Source: Turritopsis dohrnii (lineage: Eukaryota > Cnidaria > Hydrozoa > Anthoathecata > Oceaniidae). Taken from it: 64,000 bases of DNA. The notes beneath the pieces were generated by a model that was given only the letters and a program-made list of their open reading frames with translations, was not told where the DNA came from and searched no databases. A program made the translations under genes and the position numbers. Position 1 is the first letter of the stretch. The number at the start of each line of letters is the position of its first letter. The stretch lies in contig BQMF02000017.1 in the NCBI GenBank assembly GCA_027922465.2, positions 868,001 through 932,000 of the forward strand, given 5' to 3'. Of this stretch, positions 56,366 to 64,000 are shown one piece after another.

Positions 56366-56634
56366 ATATAAGCGATGATTTGAAATCTAGCTGTCTTTGA
56401 ACTGCACTTCACTTCCGTGTTGGAGCTGGATGAAAGTTGAAGAAGGGTTTGGGAAATTAGCTCCGCGAGGATATACGGAGCTGGGGGGGGTTGGAACCCA
56501 ATGTTAGATCGTACGGAGAATTTATGAAATAAAATTTATTTTTGTTTCAATCGCATAGGAATATGTTTCCGTGTCCCACGCGCTCCTATTGCATGAAACA
56601 AATTTCACAGAAGCAAGAAAATTAGGACAACAAA

Positions 56635-57579
56635 ATGGCGGTTGCATCGGATAAAAAAGTCGCTATAATTGCATCCATAGCACTACTTCTTGACGATGAT
56701 GAAGAACAAAAAAAAAACTCATAATAAAAAAATCTCAAAACGATCGATCTGGACAAGACCATGGCTTCTTCGTAGAAAAACCGATGGAGCCTTCCATACA
56801 TTGTTCAAAGAACTAAAGGCAGAAGATTCTGAAGGCTTTAAAGGATATGTTAGAATGGATGTTTTTCATTTTGATGAGCTAGTCCGTATCCTATCTCCAC
56901 TACTGCAAAAACATGATACGAATATGAGAAAATGTATAAAGCCAGAGGAAATGTGCTGTCTTGCCTTAAGATACCTTGCCAGTGGTGAATCGTTTCGATC
57001 TTTAGAGTATCAATTTCGAATTAGTAAAAAACCAATTTCTTATATTATTCAAGGCAAGACACCGAATTCGAAAAAGGAATGGATGGAAATTGCTGAAAAG
57101 TTTGAAAGACGATGGAATTTTCCCAACGGATTGGGTGCTGTTGACGGGAAACACATTGTGATTCAGCAACCAAAATCTCTGGTTCTCATTACAGAAACTA
57201 CAAAGGAAGCGACAGTATTATTTTGATGGGCATGATTGGGCCAGAATACGAATTCCTTTTTGCAGATGTTGGAATGAATGGAAGAAACTCAGATGGTGGC
57301 AATTGGTCACAAAGTCCCTTGAAGCTAGCCCTTGAATCTAACGCAATTAATTTACCAGATGCTAAACCTCTACCGGATCGTCAAAACGCGGTCCCGTTCG
57401 TATGTACAGGTGACGATGCTTTCCCTTTTTCTAGCTTTATGATGAAACCGTACTCCCAGAAAGGGTTGACAAGCGAGAAACGAGTATTTAACTACCGACT
57501 TTCACGAATGAGGCGTATTTCGGAAAATGGATTTGGTATCTTAGCCAATCGTTGGAGGGTATTCAGACGTCCTTTGTAA
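56635..57579 (+). pseudogene. PIF/Harbinger (HARBI1-like) transposase, two frameshifts
   Basis: The ATG at 56635 opens MAVASDKKVAIIASIALLLD; a poly-A slip near 56705 shifts the frame. It continues with RSIWTRPWLLRR, FKGYVRMDVFHFDELV, CLALRYLASGESFRSLEYQF and GLGAVDGKHIVIQQP (first Asp). A one-base loss near 57178 shifts again to GSHYRNYKGSDSIIL, then EFLFADVGMNGRNSDGG (second Asp) and NYRLSRMRRISENGFGILAN (Glu). All three DDE residues survive. The frame stops soon after RWRVFRRP, earlier than usual for the family, where the opposing MADF gene begins. Confidence 0.85.
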
Positions 57580-58110
57580 ATTGTAAATTGTCTGCAAATT
57601 GTGCCACTCTTGTTTTAGGTCGTCTTTGGTGAACTTTCCCTCAAATTGTTCAGAAAGTTTTTCTAATAGAGAATTCCTCAAGTTACGATCATGATACTCG
57701 GGAAGAAAATGATTCCAAAGAGGTGGATTGGAACTGAAAAAGTCGATGAGGGTTTCTTTCTCTTCCAGCTCAAAAGTAACTTTCTTCTCTTTCTCTAATT
57801 CCTCCTTTAGAAATACCATTTGGTCATAAAACTTCCACTTCTTTTTAGGTACTTTCTCCTTATACTTCTTCAACTCTCTATTGAATGCAACTCGAAGTGA
57901 GTGGAAATTCTTTTCAAGGAATGCTTCTGTGTATTTACTATCAAACAGATTTACTAAGTTTTCACGGGATTTCGATTTTTCTTCCTTGTCCCGAAAACTT
58001 GTAGATGAAGACCAGAAAGCTTTATTAGCTTTGAAAAACTCAATCAGCTTGGATTTCTCTTCGTCAGAAAGTTTCAGCTTGACCTGCTCCTCCGCCATTT
58101 TGAAAATCAT
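57541..58110 (-). CDS. MADF/Myb-like DNA-binding partner of the Harbinger transposase
   Basis: A 189-aa frame with two MADF-type repeats: LSDEEKSKLIEFFKANKAFW, then YTEAFLEKNFHSLRVAFNRE, and a second beginning EEKETLIDFFSSNPPLWNHF with LKQEWHNLQTIYN. Harbinger elements usually encode a separate MADF/Myb-type protein that recruits the transposase to DNA. The end (RTSEYPPTIG) does not look like the rest of the domain and overlaps the 3' end of the transposase by about 40 bases, so this copy is probably truncated by an internal deletion. Confidence 0.75.
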   Translation of the reverse strand: MIFKMAEEQVKLKLSDEEKSKLIEFFKANKAFWSSSTSFRDKEEKSKSRENLVNLFDSKYTEAFLEKNFHSLRVAFNRELKKYKEKVPKKKWKFYDQMVFLKEELEKEKKVTFELEEKETLIDFFSSNPPLWNHFLPEYHDRNLRNSLLEKLSEQFEGKFTKDDLKQEWHNLQTIYNLQRTSEYPPTIG

Positions 58111-58585
58111 TTGCGTTTCAGAAGCTGTTTGTTTTTATTTTCATATGTTTAGAGAGAGTTTTGATTGGGGCGGCGACACGAGAAATTTTTCATAAGTTTT
58201 ATTTGCAACATGATAAATTTGTTTCGGAAACAAAAAAAAAAAAATATCAAATCGATTTGGTATTTTTTTTTGTTTCCGAAACAAAAATATTTTACCAAAA
58301 ATGTTTCAGTCGCACGAAACTTACCTTGGGGACACAGCTAAACATTCTTGTGCGATTGAAACAAATTTTGTTTTTTGTTTCAATCGCATGAAAAATGTTT
58401 CCGTGTCCCCGAAGCTTAAGTCTTCGGAAAAATCCGAAAATACGTTAAAGTCCGTTAAAATGAGATGTCTCCGGCCATGAAAAAAACAGAATACTCTCTT
58501 ATTCTCAGAATAACTCATTTGCCGCTTCGCATTTAGAAAGACGCGCGAAAATGGATAAAAGCCATTCAATTAGTATGTCATCTAC

Positions 58586-59756
58586 AAGTGTATTTGAATT
58601 CGCGCAGTACTCATTTTCGCGCGGACTTAAATTCGCGCATTTTAAATTCGCGCACCCAAAAAAGATATATTCGCGCGGATTTGAATTCGCGCATCTTATG
58701 GAAGATAAAAAGCAGTAGATTATACAATGAAGAAGAGGTCCTTTTCTTTTTAACGCATATATTATCAATAGTCATAAAATACTCATAGTATTTATACTAT
58801 TCAACAGTTATTTCCAGTTCCATGAAAGGATCTTTAAGCGCTGCATCAAGCTTCAGAAAGTTTGTTATTCAGGAGCGATCCCAACCCTTTGTGACAATAG
58901 ACTTATGGTTTTGCATGTAGTGTGACACATTAACAAAGTACCGATGTTTAAAATGTGACAAATTTGCATGTAATAAAAGCCTTGACTGTTCAGTATTTGT
59001 ATCCGAGAGTTATGCAGGATGGATGTCTGGATCTCGTGTAGCTCTTTGCAAGAAATGTGAAATCTTGGAAACTTGGAACGAACAAGAAGAGGAAGTTGTT
59101 GTCACCGAAGAAAATGGGAATATTCAGGATGAAGAAGGCGATTTCTTTGAATTCGCTTGTGCGTCTCGTGGTTTTCACGAATATCGAAAAACGTGGACTC
59201 CAAGATTGGGGAACAAACTTTCCATAGCATATGAAAAAGATAACGTGTATGATCCATATGCCATGGCATTATTTCAAGACACTAAAACTACGATAACTGG
59301 ATTAAAAGTAGTTGGACACCTGCCAAGAGAAGTCTCTAGATTTTGTAAATTTTTTCTTGATTATATGGGGGAAAACGTAGTGCTCAAGTGCGAGACACAA
59401 AATATAGAAGATCACCCCTTCCACAAGGCGGTTTAGAAATTCCAATTACATTACGAATTATCAGAAAAGACGCCCCTCAAAAGGTGTTTCAAAAGATGAA
59501 AGAATTGGTGATGAAGGTTTATTTAGAACCAGAGAAGATACCACTCGTTACAGAAAATCTCGAGAGTGATGACTCTGAGGAACGCTTTGAGTTTTGATTC
59601 GTGTGTAAGAAAAGATTATGCCATTTGCGAAAGAAAAACTATGGACTCTTTATTTTTCCGTTTGACCTATTCGCGCGTACTCATTTTCGCGCAGTACTTA
59701 AATTCGCGCACTAAAAGGTGCGCGAAAAATAGTACTGCGCGAATTTAAATACACTT
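58586..59756. mobile_element. Element with AAGTGTATTTGAATTCGCGC ends carrying a HIRAN-like gene
   Basis: Inverted ends AAGTGTATTTRAATTCGCGC AGTACT, followed in each arm by several TTCGCGCR units. The 1.17-kb body encodes a HIRAN-like protein. No transposase; target duplication not resolved. Confidence 0.7.
59023..59597 (+). pseudogene. HIRAN-like domain protein, frameshifted
   Basis: The first frame (59023-59436) has CKKCEI, then FEFACASRGFHEYRKTW, TPRLGNKLSIAYEKDN, YDPYAMALFQD and VGHLPREVSRFCKFF, the core of a HIRAN-type domain found in DNA-repair helicases and in many stand-alone invertebrate repeat proteins. A shift near 59395 moves to a second frame, LPQGGLEIPITLRIIRKDAP, ending in an acidic tail DSEERFEF. 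It lies wholly between the GCGC-rich inverted ends, so it is cargo of that element. Confidence 0.65.
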
Positions 59757-60006
59757 AGAAAGCATTATAGGGTCGTTAGAAATGGATTCTGGTCTGACGA
59801 CACGTTTGACTTTTGGCAGGGTTTTCAGTTTCTTGGTCTTGTTAAGACAGTGTCAAAATCGGCCATACGACCATCTAGTTAACAGTACGTTTGCCAAAAT
59901 TTTATTCAAGCGTTTTCGGTGGTCTCGGGCCGAAGTTGTTGTTTGCTTGAATCACTTTAAAAGCGTGGCCTTTTTATTTTTTCATCCTTTCAATGAGCAT
60001 TGGATC

Positions 60007-60214
60007 ATGGCCAATGAGCTAACTGACATACAGTTGATGCAGCATTTCGACAGCCCAATTTCTGTTTTTGACGAAGAAGACGCGGCTCAAATTCTACGTA
60101 GAGAATTTGCAAATCCCCCTGAGCCGATTGAGCGGATTCCAAACCAATGGCCTTATTCCGATGAAGAAGGGTTTTTTTTGTCCCAGGCCGAAACCTCTGA
60201 CAATGAAAAAAAAG
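60007..60214 (+). CDS. Possible first exon of an unidentified gene
   Basis: An ATG in good context (atcATGG) opens an acidic frame, MANELTDIQLMQHFDSP, continuing through DEEDAAQILRREF and a proline stretch to SQAETSDNEKK, where AAAAAG|GTAAAA is a plausible donor. The frame is open upstream to 59782 as well. I do not recognise the family and could not find a convincing next exon before the repeat at 60284. It may be one exon of a mobile-element protein. Confidence 0.3.
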
Positions 60215-60283
60215 GTAAAACTGTGATCAGCAACCATGCGATTTAAATCTTATTTATTTTGATTCTTTTTTAAACAACTGTCT

Positions 60284-60329
60284 TTTTACGGTAGCAGCGA
60301 AAGCGAATACCGTATTAAAACACCCGTGG

Positions 60330-60372
<43 letters not shown>

Positions 60373-61124
60373 CTCCTCCTCCGGCCGAAATGGCAATTAG
60401 TCTGCGATTTAGAGTCTGCGGGACTCTATCAAAAACGCAATGTAAATTCTAATGAAGGAACGCAGCCTTCGTAATTTGGAAGCTTTTTCATATCGAACAT
60501 TTAAAAGTAGATTACCTTTTATTTTAAAAGTACATAACCTGATATTTTATAACTTAATCCACGAAATTAGAATTCATTCGAATTCTAATCAAATAGGCGT
60601 ACATAAAAATGGGACTTTTAGTTCATTACGCTAACTGAAAATATATACTTGATATGCTGCTTTTCTTGTTAGTAAAGCTTATTAGTTCAAAATTTCTTAT
60701 TACCTCGTTTGGTTTGTTAGCTATTACACTATGTTTGTTTATTAAAGTTTTCAAAGATCTAGTTCAAAAAGGCAGTTTATTTGTTGGAATTCAATTTTGG
60801 TTTCGTCAGAAATTATTATTATTATAAACAAACTTTTTTTTTCTACATAAGCTCTTACGAAAAAATTTCTTATAAAAAAAACACACAGCTCACACATGTA
60901 TAATTCTTTTGTCTTTAAACAAATGGTTGCTGGTGTTTTTGGTTAGACCCTATTTACACTAATTAATCATTTTCATCGAATTTATCGTTAATGCCTGTTT
61001 TCCATCAGTGAGATATCTTAGAAAACATCCAGTAAAGAAGTTTTTAGTACTTAAAGTAAAATTTCGAAAGCATTTGCGTGAAAAGTAAACTTGCTGCTAC
61101 CGTTTTGCGCCATCTGGCTCTTGT
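60284..61124. repeat. Dispersed repeat with GGTAGCAGC ends and (ACT)n, copy 2 (inverted)
   Basis: Mirror of 18004-18735: ACGGTAGCAGCGAAAGCG, GAATACCGTATTAAAACACC, an ACT microsatellite, CCGGCCGAAATGGCA, and the closing GCTACCGTTTTGCGCCATC. The internal part has diverged more than the ends. Confidence 0.75.
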
Positions 61125-61509
61125 TATATATTTCCCCGTAGGGCGAAATATATGTTAAAACCGGCAGTTTCCTTTTTCATCTTCTTCGCTCACTTTTATA
61201 GCCGCGGTTCAGTATTGCATTTCCACCTAGCCGCTAAAGTAGATAAGAATAGAGGCTAGTCTACAGTTTTTTTTCAGTCAGTGTAGATTGTCAGTAGACT
61301 TTGCTTTTCCTGCCAGTTTTTAAAATGATTCAAAAGATACAAGGTTGTTAAATGATGGAAATAATCGTTTTAGTTCAGTGTTGTTATGAAAGGTTTTGTA
61401 AAAACCTTTTAATGAACCTGTAAAATACAGAAAAAAATTGTTTTGTTTTTGTTGATAACAATAATGATGCTATCTATGCTATGAATGATTGGTTGGTAGT
61501 TAAATGTTT

Positions 61510-62985
61510 GGAACAGCAAAACATTGAAGCTGTGATTTCAGTGCAAAGACGAAAATTCATTATCAATACAGGCTGAAGATTTTTTATTTTACATCCTGAC
61601 TTGACAGGATAATGTATATATACAGAATGTATAGCCAAACTGAACTGACACAGCACGCACATAATGTACAGCCACCACAAGGGAAACCTTTTATACGTGG
61701 AGAACAAGTAGTTTAACCAATTATGTTAATTCAAAGAGTACATTACAAAAACAGCAAGTAAAAACGTGATGTCGTATATGCCATAGTTCCAGAAAACAAA
61801 TTACGTATATACAATATTTTTATACACAGGATTGAGACAGATAATAACTTGAAAGAACCTGGTTGAATGTGCTTCCCTGGACTGGATAGGCTGGATACTA
61901 TGGATTAATTCCATGATCACGCATACTGTTTTGATACTGTATTATGATATTTTATTTTGTAAAAAGTATATATATCTATAATATTTATAAAGTATAATTT
62001 ATAATTCTGTCAACTTTCCTTACACAAACAACAAACATAAATCAAAACACAATCCAACATAAGAATCTGTAAATTAAATCAAACCAGAACTCAAATTTCT
62101 TTTTTTGGCTTCGTAGTGATTTGGTTATGGATGTGTATTTTCACTACCAAAATTTGTTTGTTTTTTTCATTTGAGATTTACGAAAGTCATTTTTATCACA
62201 TAGTAAATAATGAGTGTCCAAATACTTTTGTGACTGACATGTTTATTCTGAATACTTGAATTTAATTTTATAAATTGTCACTTTTAAGACCATCTCTTTT
62301 TGGAAAATAACTCTTGTCCTAATTTGAAATGCTACACAGTACAAATTTGGATTGTTTTTGATAGTTATTTGCTGTCTACCCCAAAGTATTTTTAATACTT
62401 AGACTGTAGTATTAAAATTAGGTTTGACAATTTTCTTTTCTTCTTTTGTAAACTTGTAAACAAATTTCATTGTATGGTGTTGTAAAATAGTTTAATACGA
62501 GTTACGAAAGCTGTGTTCTGTGGAATTACATTGTTTGCCATGATAATACTGTGTAAAAGCATGTCAAGCTTCAGCAGCAATGAAGATCATACGTTTATTA
62601 TGATGAATTTACCTTATTGATGCAGTTGTTGATATTCAGTTGTTTAAGGGGAAATATTAGTTGCATTTAGGTCTTCCAATTTTTAGCTTTGTCCATAATA
62701 ACTTCTCATAACTCATAACTTTTTTTAACTCCTCAGCAAAAATTATAAGAGAAACCATGTCACATGACCATGAATATCTTCATTTCATAATAAGTTCGAA
62801 ATAACTTCCTTTGTGGTATTAAATTGAATTCTACCCTGATTAGTATGGACAGCATTTTTATTTGCGTTGATGGTAGTTATACCACTTTTCTTATGGTCTT
62901 CTATGTACACACAATAATTGATAAAAGTTTTGCAACTTTGGGGAAATATATAATCGCATTTTTGCGAATCTTGTTTTAGATTCAA
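61510..62985. repeat. Dispersed repeat, copy B (uninterrupted)
   Basis: Same orientation as copy A and without its insertions. It gives the unoccupied sites ATTCATTATCAATACAGG (for the GACGTC element) and AATAAGTTCGAAATAAC (for the 3.1-kb insertion). No open frame of note. Confidence 0.8.
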
Positions 62986-63229
62986 ATATAAATGAACCAG
63001 ACTGTTCCAATGGAAATGAGGAAAACGGCTGGCAGAATCTAGTTCAAATAGAACTTAATGATATGGTAGAAAAGTATATTGTAAATAACAGCGAATTTCA
63101 AGAGAAACATACTAAATAAGTATGACCACCATTTTGTTTGTATAAGGGAGAAATCGAGGGTGAAGCAAAGATTAGCAATCGCTGAGATTTTCAATTCAAA
63201 GTAGTTTTCAACTAAAGTGTATATGTGCT

Positions 63230-63961
63230 TCATACAACCGAAATACGTTTCAAATATTCTTCTGCGTTACGTTTATATGCCTGAGTTTCCGAGCGCATTC
63301 TCAAAGTGTCCTTGTTGCGAGACGGATGAAACAAGTATTCAGAATCTTTTAGTATAAGTGTCCAAAATCCTTTGCCATATTTTGAAATGCCTTTACACAA
63401 AAAAACGTCTTCTTCCCTTGTGAATTTTACCCGCGTTTTGGTTTGATCATTTACAACTTCTTTCTTCAAATTCACGTCAGAACTGATAAGTGGAACAAGT
63501 GTTCGATCTACATGCAAATCCGTAGTAGCAGCGCTTTCTAAGTTAGCTGGAATGGTATTTGTTATTGTTACATCGTCGTCGTCGTTAGCCTCGCCAGCAG
63601 CTCGTTCAGACGAACTACTGCAGGGTTGTGACATTATCGTTTCTGCTTGATTGAGTACTTGCTGATCGAATGTACGAGCCGTGTCGTTGATTGATCTTAA
63701 AACATCCATCATGCCTGCACTCACTTCCTTTCGTTTATCGCCAACCAGTTTCTCCATGCATTTTTTGCTGCGTGAAGCAACGTCTCTTGACAAACTTTTT
63801 TGATAAGCTACTTTGGCCACGTAAGAACTGTGCTTTTGGTCACGTGAAACGATTTCTCTTTCCGATTGGTTCAGTCTTTCCGCACTTTCCGTCTCCACAA
63901 TTTGTCGATAGCGAGTCGGATGTATATATTTGCCAATAGCTTCGTGGACGAGCACGCTCAT
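63230..63961 (-). CDS. Myb/SANT-like domain protein
   Basis: A 243-aa frame whose ATG lies 40 bases from the window edge. The C-terminal 60 residues form a Myb/SANT-like helix set: TRVKFTREEDVFLCKGISKY, then a conserved GKGFWTLILKD with the spaced tryptophan, then HPSRNKDTLRMR. The N-terminal half begins with HEAIGKYIHPTRYRQIVE and is lysine-arginine rich; a serine/aspartate linker (SSSSER, DDDDV) separates the halves. It should be a nuclear DNA-binding protein. Such single-Myb proteins are often companions of transposases in repeat-rich invertebrate genomes, so it may belong to a mobile element extending beyond the window rather than to the host. Confidence 0.6.
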   Translation of the reverse strand: MSVLVHEAIGKYIHPTRYRQIVETESAERLNQSEREIVSRDQKHSSYVAKVAYQKSLSRDVASRSKKCMEKLVGDKRKEVSAGMMDVLRSINDTARTFDQQVLNQAETIMSQPCSSSSERAAGEANDDDDVTITNTIPANLESAATTDLHVDRTLVPLISSDVNLKKEVVNDQTKTRVKFTREEDVFLCKGISKYGKGFWTLILKDSEYLFHPSRNKDTLRMRSETQAYKRNAEEYLKRISVV

Positions 63962-64000
63962 GGCAGACGAGAACGCGGTGTATTGCTTTCCCTTGTTTGT

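Larger units (their letters stand above)
52254..56537 (-). mobile_element. DIRS-type tyrosine-recombinase retrotransposon
   Basis: Coding strand is minus. Inverted terminal repeats at about 52254-52340 and 56445-56537 share CTCCGTACGATCTAACATTG, a run of Cs or Gs in GGTTCCAACC, and AGCTCCGTATATCC. Between them are a Gag-like/RT frame, an RNase H frame and a tyrosine recombinase. There are no LTRs and no target duplication, as expected for DIRS. It is inserted in the left end of the Harbinger element. Confidence 0.9.
51789..58416 (+). mobile_element. PIF/Harbinger DNA transposon hosting a DIRS insertion
   Basis: Flanked by TAA (51786-51788 and 58417-58419). Ends AGCTTCGGGGACACGGAAAC and its complement at 58397-58416. 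Each end is followed by an inverted copy of the same subterminal sequence (ATGCGATTGAAACAAA), so each end can fold back. It encodes a Harbinger transposase (+) and a MADF protein (-). About 4.7 kb of the interior is later insertion (51831-56537). Confidence 0.85.

Noticed and set aside
55938..56378. 146-codon plus-strand frame
   Set aside because: Antisense shadow of the DIRS Gag-like frame.
1..64000. CRISPR arrays, operons, Shine-Dalgarno sites
   Set aside because: The DNA is clearly eukaryotic (spliced genes, AATAAA, metazoan families); tandem arrays present are transposon repeats, not spacers.
1..64000. tRNA and rRNA genes
   Set aside because: No convincing cloverleaf or rRNA segment was recognised by eye; only a weak tRNA-like SINE at 8640-8815. 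A tRNAscan run would decide.

Overview
The window is AT-rich, intron-rich nuclear DNA from an invertebrate metazoan. Host exons are short with GT..AG borders. Roughly half or more of the sequence is transposable elements from at least eight groups: Penelope-like, DIRS, Kolobok-like, IS3EU-like, PIF/Harbinger, hAT-like, Tc1/mariner-pogo-like and unassigned families. That mix, the gene structures and an activin-receptor-like ectodomain would fit a cnidarian, but no marker fixes the species.

Host genes. 1.36-4.79 kb (-): a complete ten-exon cytosolic NAD-dependent glycerol-3-phosphate dehydrogenase (348 aa). An unrelated 286-aa reading frame lies on the + strand inside its fifth intron. 6.05-9.72 kb (-): a complete eight-exon DnaJ chaperone of the DNAJB6/DNAJB2 type (269 aa). 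20.53-21.02 kb (+): a two-exon secreted protein consisting of only an activin-type-II-receptor-like cysteine-rich ectodomain. 31.25-32.13 kb (-): a complete three-exon SEM1/DSS1 (79 aa), the acidic proteasome-lid and TREX-2 subunit. At the right edge, 63.23-63.96 kb (-), is a Myb/SANT-domain protein.

Transposon nests. (1) 33.7-48.0 kb is a four-level nest. A Penelope-like retroelement (reverse transcriptase on the left, GIY-YIG nuclease 12 kb to the right) is split at TTAA by a Kolobok-like element, which encodes a THAP-domain transposase and, on the opposite strand, a protein with the P2X7-type cytoplasmic zinc domain. The Kolobok transposase is split by a 7.3-kb element with a 6-bp GATAAA duplication and very long inverted repeats. 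That element encodes a SAM-domain DDE integrase and, convergently, a SAM-domain HECT ubiquitin-ligase-like protein. Ten bases upstream of the HECT gene's ATG sits a 562-bp Harbinger-type MITE carrying a PHD-finger fragment. (2) 51.8-58.4 kb is a PIF/Harbinger element (TAA duplication, transposase plus MADF protein) holding a DIRS tyrosine-recombinase retrotransposon and a small DIRS-end relic. (3) 21.9-25.9 kb is an element with ACCCAGCGGGCAC ends and GACGTC-rich repeats, interrupted by a decayed mariner. An unoccupied copy of its target lies at 61.5 kb. (4) 14.1-18.0 kb is a TTAA-type element interrupted by a hAT-like element. Many small MITEs fill the introns and intergenic space.

The strongest candidate for an undescribed system is the SAM-integrase/SAM-HECT transposon: two proteins from one mobile element share an N-terminal SAM domain and would be expected to meet through it. 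The Kolobok transposase paired with a P2X7-ballast-like protein is the second.
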